A stretch of 64,000 nt of DNA from assembly GCF_000011105.1 (NCBI RefSeq), contig NC_000961.1:62001-126000 (forward strand), in the 5' to 3' direction. The DNA comes from Pyrococcus horikoshii OT3 (GTDB lineage: Archaea > Methanobacteriota_B > Thermococci > Thermococcales > Thermococcaceae). Below, piece by piece: positions 49,234 through 56,448 of the stretch (position 1 is its first letter; the number at the start of each line of letters is the position of its first letter). Under the pieces are notes generated by a model. The model searched no databases. It was not told the origin of the DNA and worked only from the letters and a program-made list of their open reading frames with translations. The position numbers were made by a program, and so were the translations under genes.

Positions 49234-49497
49234 ACTCGGGGGAGACACCGAGAGAATATTAATTTTTATTTCTGACAAGACACTCTCCCATACTAGTTGG
49301 TTCTCCTATTTAAATATTTTTCTATGAACATAATATAAAAGTAAAGATTATTTTATTAGAAAAATGTTCATTTAGAGTGAACAAATATGTACATTTAATG
49401 AACAGTTGTATATTTACAAAAGTAAAGAAATCGGAGTTAAATATTTACTAACATAAAAGAGACTAATTTTTGCTGGGGTATTGTCCTCCCAGTATTC

Positions 49498-49522
49498 TCC
49501 AGTGGAAATGAAACCCTGGGGG
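49498..49522 (+). promoter_or_regulatory. Origin recognition box, right
   Basis: TCCAGTGGAAAT, GAAACC, then CTGGGGG on the plus strand, identical over 25 bases to the inverted left box. The two boxes point outward with about 265 bases of A/T-rich DNA between them. Confidence 0.85.
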
Positions 49523-49561
49523 TTTTAAAATAATTATCGAAACGGTTAAAAAATAATAAAA

Positions 49562-50335
49562 TTACACAAACATTGTCTTTAAAACGTCGGCACACCCACA
49601 CTTTCTCTCTTCTGGAATCTTTGGAATTGCTCTCTTTAGGAGTTTCTGTACTTTTTCTTCATTTTCCTTCATAACCCTAAGAACTTCCTGGGCATCGACT
49701 GGCTTTTCCGCCCATACATCGTAATCCGTGACCGTGGAAATATTTACATAGCACATACCAAGTTCTCTAGCTAGGTTAACTTCTGGAACAAGTGTCATTC
49801 CTATAACGTCTGCAAACTGTCTAAACATCCTTGATTCAGCTCTTGTTGAAAATCTTGGTCCCTCTATACATACATAAGTCCCTCTCTCGTGTACGGGTAG
49901 ATTTAACTCTTTAGCTGTCTCAATGAATATTTTCCTAAGTTCGGGGCAGAAGGGGTCCGCCATCGAAACGTGGGCAACTTTTGGCCCATTGTAAAACGTG
50001 TACTCTCTTTTCTTTGTGAAGTCTATAAATTGGTCAATTATAACTATATCTCCAGGCTTGTACTCTTCCTTTAGTGAACCGACGGCGTTTATCGCTATCA
50101 CCCTCTCAACTCCAAGCTCATGAAGGGCCCATATGTTAGCCCTATAGGGAACTTGGTGCGGTGGAAACTCATGGTACTTTCCATGTCTCGGAATAAATGC
50201 AACCTCAACCCCTTCAATTTCCCCTATCTCTATTGGAGCCGAGGGCCTTCCATATGGTGTGTGAACCTTCACAACTTCTTTCGGTTCAAAAACACCATAA
50301 ACTCCGGATCCGCCGATTATTCCTATCTTTGGCAT
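49562..50335 (-). CDS. Purine nucleoside / methylthioadenosine phosphorylase
   Basis: 257 residues of phosphorylase family 2 (PNP/MTAP). Phosphate and nucleoside site segments are [31 protein letters not shown], and TDYDVW. The C-terminus has a Cys-Gly-Cys pair (KCGCAD), the CXC disulfide feature known from the P. furiosus enzyme. That homologue, located beside the origin, prefers 6-oxopurine nucleosides; MTA use cannot be excluded. The start is ATG 50335 behind AGGTGATG; ATG 50341 is an alternative. It reads towards the origin and ends at its right edge. Confidence 0.85.
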   Translation of the reverse strand: MPKIGIIGGSGVYGVFEPKEVVKVHTPYGRPSAPIEIGEIEGVEVAFIPRHGKYHEFPPHQVPYRANIWALHELGVERVIAINAVGSLKEEYKPGDIVIIDQFIDFTKKREYTFYNGPKVAHVSMADPFCPELRKIFIETAKELNLPVHERGTYVCIEGPRFSTRAESRMFRQFADVIGMTLVPEVNLARELGMCYVNISTVTDYDVWAEKPVDAQEVLRVMKENEEKVQKLLKRAIPKIPEERKCGCADVLKTMFV

Positions 50336-50435
50336 TTGCATCACCTTACTATTATCTCTCCTCCTTGTTATTAAATTTGACCTTTAGAGGAAATATTAAT
50401 TAGCTTTACATGCAATATAACTCTCGGGGATAAAC

Positions 50436-51161
50436 ATGGAGAATAGGCCCGTTAACATAGTTCTTCCAAAGATCGAAAATCCAATTCTTATAGAGGGTTA
50501 CCCAGGAATTGGGCTCGTGGGCCATATAGCTGCGAACTTTCTCGCAAAAGAGCTCAAGATGGAGGTTATAGGATACGTGGAGAGTTCTTTTATTCCTCCA
50601 ATGAGCCTTATACTTGAAGGTAAGCCGAATCCTCCCCTTAGGTTCTATGGAAAGGATAATATCATCATAGCAGTTGCCGATATATACCTCCCACCAACGC
50701 TGATAAACGAAATTGCAAAAGAAATTGCAAATTATTTAGAGCAGAACAAAGCTGAAAAAGTAATATCCCTTGGAGGAATGGGTATAGGAATTTTCAAGGA
50801 TAAATTTGAAGTATGGGGAGTTGGAGGGACTGAAGAGGAAAACAAAGAGCTTCAAGACCTCGGTGTTAAGATACTAGAGTATGGATCAATCAGTGGAATG
50901 AGTGGCAAACTTCTTTGGGAAGCATCTAGGAGAGGCTTAAAAAGCTATGTAATACTTGGCGAAACGTTTGGGGATAGGCCAGATCCTAGGGCCGCAGCTA
51001 ACGTCGTTGAAGTTCTAGATAGAATGCTCACTTTAAATGTCTCCGTGGAACCTCTATTGAAAGAGGCCGAGATGATAGAGGAACAGTTAAGGAAAATGCA
51101 TGAGCAGATGGAGAAAGCTAGAAGAAGCGTTGAAAAGCAGTATGAAACTATGTATCTGTGA
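50436..51161 (+). CDS. PAC2-family proteasome assembly chaperone homologue
   Basis: 241 residues. The PAC2 fold is indicated by LIEGYPGIGLVGHIAANFL, VADIYLPP, SLGGMGIG and GMSGKLLWEA. A C-terminal helix (about 205-238) ends in Met-Tyr-Leu, a hydrophobic-Tyr-X (HbYX) tail of the type that docks into the 20S proteasome alpha ring. Archaeal PbaA/PbaB proteins of this family are described as proteasome activators or assembly factors; which one this is I cannot say. The start is ATG 50436. It is followed 9 bases later by a DUF473 gene, likely in one operon. Confidence 0.85.
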   Translation: MENRPVNIVLPKIENPILIEGYPGIGLVGHIAANFLAKELKMEVIGYVESSFIPPMSLILEGKPNPPLRFYGKDNIIIAVADIYLPPTLINEIAKEIANYLEQNKAEKVISLGGMGIGIFKDKFEVWGVGGTEEENKELQDLGVKILEYGSISGMSGKLLWEASRRGLKSYVILGETFGDRPDPRAAANVVEVLDRMLTLNVSVEPLLKEAEMIEEQLRKMHEQMEKARRSVEKQYETMYL

Positions 51162-51170
51162 GGTGAGATT

Positions 51171-51551
51171 ATGGAGCTTCCCCTTCTCTCCGGTATTACT
51201 AGGAGAACCCTTGATTCTATATTGAGGAACCCTTATAGAACTATAGAAATAAGGAGTGCTAGAAATTATCTAGTTCTAGAGAGAGTTCACGAGGGAGATT
51301 TGATATTTTTAACTTATGAATCTCTTGAGGATGTGACCAAGGGAACCGAGGGGATCATAGCTAAAGTTGTTAGAATTGAGAGGACTCACCAGAGGATTCC
51401 CTGGGAGGAGAGCGATGAAAGGGAGATGAGCATATGTAGGGTTCAACTAAGACTCGTTGGTCTCGGTAGAATAATAGAGATTCACGAAAGGGAAGGAGTT
51501 ACAATGGTTAAAGTTAGGGAAATGACGCATCATGAGATCAGCATGGGGTAA
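51171..51551 (+). CDS. DUF473 family protein
   Basis: 126 residues matching the small archaeal DUF473 family in size and in segments such as RRTLDSILRNPYRTIEIRSARN and GDLIFLTYES. It looks like a compact beta-rich domain related to ASCH/PUA-type folds; function is unknown. The start is ATG 51171 behind GAGGTGA (51160-51166). It is paired with the PAC2 gene upstream. The last 14 bases overlap the convergent nucS gene. Confidence 0.65.
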   Translation: MELPLLSGITRRTLDSILRNPYRTIEIRSARNYLVLERVHEGDLIFLTYESLEDVTKGTEGIIAKVVRIERTHQRIPWEESDEREMSICRVQLRLVGLGRIIEIHEREGVTMVKVREMTHHEISMG

Positions 51552-52299
51552 AGAAGTCCAAGGTTTTCTGCTTTACTTCCCTCTTATTGTCATTATTCTT
51601 TGGAGGCTCAAGCTTTCTAAACTCTAATCCTTCTTTTTCTAGTAGCTTTTTAGCCCCCTCAGTTAATGAGGGGGCCACAAGAATTCCCCTTACCTTCTCC
51701 CCATACTCTTCCTTTAGAGAATCGACGTACCTCTTTAACTGACTAACGGCGTGTAAATCGGCCTTTCTCCTCTTCAATTCTAGGACTACTATGTTACCAT
51801 CCTTGTCGAGCCCCATTATATCTACTATCCCATGTTTTATCTGCTTCTCCCTGAACATGGGCTTAAATCCTTCTTCTATAACGTTTGGATTTTCGAATAT
51901 TAGCTTGGCCATTTCAGCTTCGCTCCCCGTTAGTGCTAATTCCTCATAATCCTCCGCAAGGAACACGGTTACAGCGTAGACTTCCATTAGCTCAACCTCG
52001 AGCCTTTCGTGGGGCTTTCTCCTAATACTTATGATAGAGTTTTCCCTCATGCTAACCTTGCTCCCAGGAGGTTGCCAATTGACGGGTTCTCTCTTTTTAT
52101 TTTGGTGAATCAAGAAGCTTCCATCTGGTTTAATAATGACTATTCTATCCCCTTCCCCAAGCTCACTCTTCGCCCTTCCTTCATAATATACTCTACATCT
52201 TGCGAAGATAGTAACAACTCCCCCATGCTTTTCGGCAATATCAAGTAGTTCTTTCACTTCCTCAACGGTTGGATTTTCCCTTGTTATTACCTTCTTCAT
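51538..52299 (-). CDS. nucS: NucS/EndoMS mismatch-specific endonuclease
   Basis: 253 residues with an N-terminal DNA-binding domain (about 1-120) and a C-terminal RecB-like nuclease core with GIVDIMGLD and VVLELKRRKA supplying the D...E-x-K residues. NucS cuts both strands at mismatches and also acts on flaps; it works with PCNA through the C-terminal PIP motif QKTLDFF, visible six residues from the end here. It is the archaeal non-MutS mismatch repair nuclease. The ATG at 52299 has no strong ribosome site. It is divergent from the DUF63 gene. Confidence 0.93.
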   Translation of the reverse strand: MKKVITRENPTVEEVKELLDIAEKHGGVVTIFARCRVYYEGRAKSELGEGDRIVIIKPDGSFLIHQNKKREPVNWQPPGSKVSMRENSIISIRRKPHERLEVELMEVYAVTVFLAEDYEELALTGSEAEMAKLIFENPNVIEEGFKPMFREKQIKHGIVDIMGLDKDGNIVVLELKRRKADLHAVSQLKRYVDSLKEEYGEKVRGILVAPSLTEGAKKLLEKEGLEFRKLEPPKNNDNKREVKQKTLDFFTPC

Positions 52300-52347
52300 C
52301 TACCAAGAATAATCGACAACAGTTAAAAATGAATCTCCCTATGAAAG

Positions 52348-53151
52348 ATGGGGATAAAGGTGAACTTACATCAGTTCTTTTGGGAGTACTTTATAAGACC
52401 AATGTACACGAGGGAGGGATATAATCCGATAAATACAGTTGTCTATGCTCTAATTTTTGGCTTTGCAGTGATTTACACGTATAAGTATATAATAAAACCT
52501 TTGAAAATTAAGGTTGATGAAAGGCTCTTCCTGGCCGTTACTCCTATGGTTATCTTTGGTTCAACGATTAGGGCCTTAGTTGATGGTGGGGTTTTGGCTC
52601 CAAACCCCTGGATCTTAACCCCTGGAATATTCTTCACGGCCTTCTTCTTGATCCTCCCAGTTTTGTTTGCCGACGTTAAGCTGAAGCTTTATCCAAAGCT
52701 AACGATAGCTTGGGGTTCCTTGTTAGCAATTTATGCCAACTATCTATTAATAATCAATGTGAAGTGCTGGAAGCCGTATGAGTTGACGTTGCTTCATGCC
52801 CTGGTTAGCTTTGCTGTAGTATTGGCTTACTATAAGTTTAAGCCATTTGAAAAGCTTTATCTCTACCCTACGCTAGCCCACTACTTTGACATAGCGTCAA
52901 CCGTTGTGGCCATACACTTTTATGGTTATAGGGAAGTTCACTGGGTGGAAAAGTACCTCGTAGGGATGTTTGGGGCTTATGCTTATTACCCCTGGATAAC
53001 GATCATCCTAATTATCGTGTATTACGTGTTGAAAGAGTTAGTATTAGATCCAGAGGAGAGATATTATTGGTATCTAGCTGTCTACATCCTAGGCCTCGGG
53101 CCAGGGATAAGGGATCCAGCCCAGATGGTACTACAGATACCATGCCGATGA
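52348..53151 (+). CDS. DUF63 membrane protein
   Basis: 267 residues with about seven membrane helices. Motifs of archaeal DUF63 include NPINTVVYAL, VIFGSTIRALVDGG, LAHYFDIAST and the C-terminal GLGPGIRDPAQMVLQ. Function is unknown. The ATG is at 52348 behind AAAGGTG. The TGA stop at 53149-53151 lies inside the C box of the C/D sRNA, so the gene end and the sRNA 5' end overlap. Confidence 0.8.
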   Translation: MGIKVNLHQFFWEYFIRPMYTREGYNPINTVVYALIFGFAVIYTYKYIIKPLKIKVDERLFLAVTPMVIFGSTIRALVDGGVLAPNPWILTPGIFFTAFFLILPVLFADVKLKLYPKLTIAWGSLLAIYANYLLIINVKCWKPYELTLLHALVSFAVVLAYYKFKPFEKLYLYPTLAHYFDIASTVVAIHFYGYREVHWVEKYLVGMFGAYAYYPWITIILIIVYYVLKELVLDPEERYYWYLAVYILGLGPGIRDPAQMVLQIPCR

Positions 53152-53201
53152 TGAGACCGGTACTGGCCGAAGTATGATGAGCACTCGGTTAGCTGAGGCC
53201 T
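53142..53201 (+). ncRNA. C/D box guide sRNA
   Basis: Canonical layout: C box ATGATGA (53148-53154), 12-nt guide, D' box CCGA (53167-53170, one change from CTGA), 3-nt spacer, C' box ATGATGA (53174-53180), 12-nt guide, D box CTGA (53193-53196), and a short terminal stem GCC/GGC. Spacings are those of Pyrococcus box C/D RNAs that direct 2'-O-methylation. The D' guide is complementary to CCAGUACCG, resembling a conserved 23S rRNA segment; the D guide target (CUAACCGAGUGC) I cannot place. Confidence 0.88.
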
Positions 53202-53204
53202 GAA

Positions 53205-53218
53205 AAAGGTTAAATATA
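53205..53218 (+). promoter_or_regulatory. BRE/TATA promoter of a leaderless gene
   Basis: AAAAGG followed by TTAAATATA (53210-53218). The TATA centre is 22-25 bases from the ATG codons at 53236 and 53239, and no ribosome site exists, so the mRNA is probably leaderless. Confidence 0.6.
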
Positions 53219-53235
53219 TCCTCCAATAATAACTC

Positions 53236-53892
53236 ATGATGTTTGAAAAATTGGAATCTCCAAAGGAGTTTAGTCCCTTCAAAGATCTATCCAAAAAGAT
53301 CGGTGGGTTAAGGGAGGGTGACCTTGTAGGAATAGTGGTCACCGATCAGCTTTCTCATGCTTACTTTCTTCACCTAGCCGTCTCAAGTTTTCCTGGTTTT
53401 TCATATTATCTAGACCTCTCGTCAAGGCTTTCCATGGATGTTCTATCTTCCCTGGGTGGGGATCCTGGCAGGATTTTCTTTGGTAGGGTCTACACTATGG
53501 GGGATATAATTTCTTCTATAAAATACGTTAGCGAGAATTCCCTATTTGTGGTGGGCTCTTTAAATGCCTTAGATCCAAGAAAGGAGGATATTTTAGCTCT
53601 TAAAAGTGAGATCAGCGAAAAAACACTATATGGGATGGTATTAATTGAAGAGCAAAATCTTAATGAACTTAACCTCCCAGGAGAGATTAGAAGGTTGCTG
53701 ATAGTTCCAGAGGTCTTTGAGCAAATTTTGGTTGGTAGGATATCCTATTATAGGGGTAAATATAAGTTAACCGTAACCGTTCTGAGAGCTTATCCCGATA
53801 AACTGTCCTCCCTAGGTGACCATGAATTTACAGTAGATGAGGAAGTAAAGAAAATTTTATTCCCAAATAGAGAAGGGCAACAATCACAATAA
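53236..53892 (+). CDS. Unknown protein, possibly a degenerate RecA/KaiC-like domain
   Basis: 218 residues that I do not firmly recognise. The order of hydrophobic strands (LVGIVVTDQ, FSYYLDLS, SLFVVGSLNALDP, GMVLIEEQ) and a 'GDPGRIFFGRVYTMGDII' segment recall RecA/KaiC-like ATPases, but no Walker A (GxxGxGKT) is present. The start is ATG 53236 or 53239, apparently leaderless. The 3' end overlaps the convergent ecfT gene by 65 bases, unusually long for this genome. It follows the C/D sRNA directly. Confidence 0.5.
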   Translation: MMFEKLESPKEFSPFKDLSKKIGGLREGDLVGIVVTDQLSHAYFLHLAVSSFPGFSYYLDLSSRLSMDVLSSLGGDPGRIFFGRVYTMGDIISSIKYVSENSLFVVGSLNALDPRKEDILALKSEISEKTLYGMVLIEEQNLNELNLPGEIRRLLIVPEVFEQILVGRISYYRGKYKLTVTVLRAYPDKLSSLGDHEFTVDEEVKKILFPNREGQQSQ

Positions 53893-54577
53893 CCGTTAAT
53901 GCTATATAGTCACTTTTTCTCATTTTTAAATCTACAAGGTGGGTTCTCTTTTTAGACGCTCCGAAAGCCCTACTTTCCATAGCTATTGCTAGTTCGTGTG
54001 CAGTCTTTATTGATATAACGAGTAGTGGTATTACAATTGCCACCATCTTTCTACTCCTCTCTATGAAGTTTCCCTTTTCTAGCTCTAGACCTCTACTTCT
54101 TTGGGCATCCATTATATTTTTTGCCAATGAATAAAGCGTTGGAATGTACCTCAACGCTATTAAAACTGTCAGCCCTATCTCATAGGGGAGGCCAAGCTTT
54201 GTAAATCCTCTTATCAATTCCCTCTGCTTAGTCGTCATCATTAGGCCGAATGCTATTAGGGTTATTCCCATTATCCTAAATGTATAGGCGATCCCTATAA
54301 GCACCCCTTTTTCAACTGGCTTCACTATTATTGGCCAGCTAATGAACGTTAGAATGAATATCGGAATTAGAGGTTTCATAACTTTAAACTGGGTTCTAAA
54401 ATCAATTTTTCCAAGGATTTTAAATCCCAGGAGGGTTAGGAAGAATATAAGGGGGGATATCACTGGATCTTTTATCATCAATCCTATTGTTCCAAAGACT
54501 AGCGTTCCAATTATCTTAACCCTTGGATCAAGAGCATGGAGTAGCGATCTTTTTTCTACGTAAAGGGAGTACATCAT
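53828..54577 (-). CDS. ecfT: ECF transporter membrane component (CbiQ/EcfT family)
   Basis: 249 residues with about five to six membrane helices. The family signatures are LHALDPRVKI near the N-terminus and the cytoplasmic coupling helices DAQRSRGLEL (about residues 157-166) and MESRAFGASK (about 205-214), which contact the ATPases. With the upstream ABC protein it forms the energising module for uptake of vitamins or metals. No substrate-binding S protein is adjacent, so it may be shared by unlinked S proteins. The ATG overlaps the ecfA stop (ATGA). Confidence 0.87.
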   Translation of the reverse strand: MMYSLYVEKRSLLHALDPRVKIIGTLVFGTIGLMIKDPVISPLIFFLTLLGFKILGKIDFRTQFKVMKPLIPIFILTFISWPIIVKPVEKGVLIGIAYTFRIMGITLIAFGLMMTTKQRELIRGFTKLGLPYEIGLTVLIALRYIPTLYSLAKNIMDAQRSRGLELEKGNFIERSRKMVAIVIPLLVISIKTAHELAIAMESRAFGASKKRTHLVDLKMRKSDYIALTVIVIVALLYLGIKFSLLPHLL

Positions 54578-55356
54578 AGCCCTATCACCTTTAGAAGCTC
54601 TTCAACGTTTCTGACAAAGTTTATTCCAACGTCTTTTGAAATTTTTACCAGTTCAGGCTCCTTTAGACCAAATCCTTCTAGATCTAACTCAAAGAATTCT
54701 TTTGTGGATCCAAAGAATTTTAGTTCTCCATCCTTTAAGAGCAAAACTTTATCCGCAACTTCAAGCACGAGCTCTATGTCATGGGTTACTAATATTATTG
54801 AACTTCCTTCTCTTCTTAAGTTCTTAATGACATTAATTAGATCCTGGAGCCCCCTCTCATCGAGTCCCGTGTTTGGCTCATCTAGGACTAGGTACTTTGG
54901 CTTCATTGCTAAAATGCATGCTATTGCAAGCCTCTGTTTCTCTCCACCACTTAGCTCAAACGGATTTCTATTTTCAAATCCCCTTAGCCCAACAGCTTCA
55001 AGGGCCCATCTAACTCTCTTCTTAACTTCCTCCTCATTGAGGCCTAAATTTTTTGGACCAAAAGCCACCTCTTTAAAAACGTTCTCCTCGAAGAACATTG
55101 CATCAGGGTTTTGGAATACGTAACCTACTATTCTACTCAGCTCAGCTACACTCACTTCCTTAGTGTTGATGCCATCAATTAAAACGTTCCCTTTCTTAGG
55201 CTTGAGCAAACCGTTCAGCATTTTAACTAACGTCGTTTTTCCGCTACCATTTGGACCTACTATAGCAAGGGTACCCTCGCTAAATGAAAAACTAATAGAC
55301 TTCAGCACGGTTTTACCTTCTTGATACCAAAACCAGACGTCTCTAAACTCTATCAT
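54574..55356 (-). CDS. ecfA: ECF transporter ATPase
   Basis: 260 residues with Walker A GPNGSGKTT (about residues 34-42), the Q-loop YVFQNPD, signature LSGGEKQR, Walker B YLVLDEP and switch His in VTHD. It is of the CbiO/EcfA type that drives group II ECF transporters. Only one ATPase gene is present, so the complex may use a homodimer. The start is ATG 55356; a TATA-like run about 25 bases upstream and the lack of a ribosome site suggest a leaderless mRNA. It is first in the ecfA-ecfT operon. Confidence 0.88.
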   Translation of the reverse strand: MIEFRDVWFWYQEGKTVLKSISFSFSEGTLAIVGPNGSGKTTLVKMLNGLLKPKKGNVLIDGINTKEVSVAELSRIVGYVFQNPDAMFFEENVFKEVAFGPKNLGLNEEEVKKRVRWALEAVGLRGFENRNPFELSGGEKQRLAIACILAMKPKYLVLDEPNTGLDERGLQDLINVIKNLRREGSSIILVTHDIELVLEVADKVLLLKDGELKFFGSTKEFFELDLEGFGLKEPELVKISKDVGINFVRNVEELLKVIGL

Positions 55357-55534
55357 CAGAGAACTTTTCGCTAGTTTAGATTAAAAACCTTGGTTTGACT
55401 TTGAAGTGTAAACTTTGATCCTCAAGAATTGGAGATGAGGGAAAAGTTTTTAATTTGAAAAAGTCGTTCCCAAATTAGCGAGGGATTAAGTCGATGATAA
55501 CTCACTATTCTAAAAGTGGGAAAGGGGAAGGAAT

Positions 55535-56437
55535 ATGCAAGTGAAAGTTGACCCAGAGGAAATTAAGAGGATCAAGAGAGAGCTTGAAGAACTTCAAGAG
55601 GAGAAGAGGAAAATTGAAATAAAACTGGAAGAGCTCCAGAAGGAGCTAAACACTTGGATTCAAAAGAGGGATGAAAAGAATCTTGAAGTGAAGAGGCTAC
55701 GTGAAAAGGCTAGAGAATTCAAGGCCAAGAGGGATGAAATAAATCAGAGAATAAAGGAGTTAAAGAAAAATAGGGACGAAATAAACGCAAAACTTGATCT
55801 TCTTTATCAAGAAGTCCTGGAGTACAGGACAAAAAGGGATGAGTTCAAGCAACTAAGAAGGCTTAAAATGCCCAAGGAGAAGATTGAAGAGAGAATTGAA
55901 AAGCTTGAGTGGGAGCTTCAGACTACTCCAAATATTTCCCCAGAGAGGGAGAAGCAAATAGTCGATCAAATTCAGGTTCTTGCAACTGAGTTAGAGATAA
56001 TCCAGCAAATTGAGAGGTACAATAACAAGCTTCAAGAGGTTAGGAAGAAGATAGATCAGCTTAAAAAGGCTAGAAGGGCTATAAGTATGGAAATACAACA
56101 ATTGGCTAATCAGAGTCAGCAATTCCATGAGCAAATGATAAAGACATATCAGAGAGCTGATGAAGTTAAGAAGGAAGCTGATGAGTATCACCAAAAGGTC
56201 CTGGAGCTTAGGGAGAAGATTAGGGAAGTTAGAAGGGAACTTAGGGAAGTTGAAAAGAAGATTCTAGAGTACGATCAGAAGCACAAGGAGCTTATAGCTT
56301 ATAAACTCGTAGCAAGGATGAAGGCTAAGAGAGATGCAAACTTCGAAAAAGCCGTTCAAGCCCTCGAGAAGTTCAAGCGTGGAGAAAAGCTCACATGGGA
56401 TGAAATATTACTACTCCAGAGGTACAACCTCGTCTGA
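55535..56437 (+). CDS. Long coiled-coil protein (COG1340-like)
   Basis: 300 residues, nearly all heptad-patterned and rich in Glu, Lys, Arg and Gln (about residues 5-265), with a break near 128-145 (TTPNISPEREKQI) that may form a hinge. The C-terminal 40 residues (FEKAVQALEKFKRGEKLTWDEILLLQ) are conserved in archaeal proteins of this type. It has no enzyme domain; earlier annotations as a phosphatase are not supported by its sequence. The start is ATG 55535 behind GGGGAAGGAA. arcS follows after 11 bases, so they are probably one operon. Confidence 0.75.
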   Translation: MQVKVDPEEIKRIKRELEELQEEKRKIEIKLEELQKELNTWIQKRDEKNLEVKRLREKAREFKAKRDEINQRIKELKKNRDEINAKLDLLYQEVLEYRTKRDEFKQLRRLKMPKEKIEERIEKLEWELQTTPNISPEREKQIVDQIQVLATELEIIQQIERYNNKLQEVRKKIDQLKKARRAISMEIQQLANQSQQFHEQMIKTYQRADEVKKEADEYHQKVLELREKIREVRRELREVEKKILEYDQKHKELIAYKLVARMKAKRDANFEKAVQALEKFKRGEKLTWDEILLLQRYNLV

Positions 56438-56448
56438 AGTGAGCTAGC

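Larger units (their letters stand above)
48736..49561. other. oriC: Chromosomal replication origin (oriC)
   Basis: An 826-base gene-free stretch between orc1 and the phosphorylase gene, the position of the mapped origin in P. abyssi. It holds two full ORBs in inverted orientation (49209-49233 and 49498-49522), two mini-ORBs in the orc1 promoter, several weaker TTCCA-N3-GGAA-like boxes (48880-48893, 49089-49099), a 16-bp palindrome (49155-49170), and a very A/T-rich core (about 49250-49480), the likely unwinding element. The hexamer TGAACA or its complement occurs six times. Confidence 0.9.

Noticed and set aside
55486-55534. Possible C/D sRNA (CGATGATAACTC) before the coiled-coil gene
   Set aside because: No D, D' or C' boxes occur at the required spacings.
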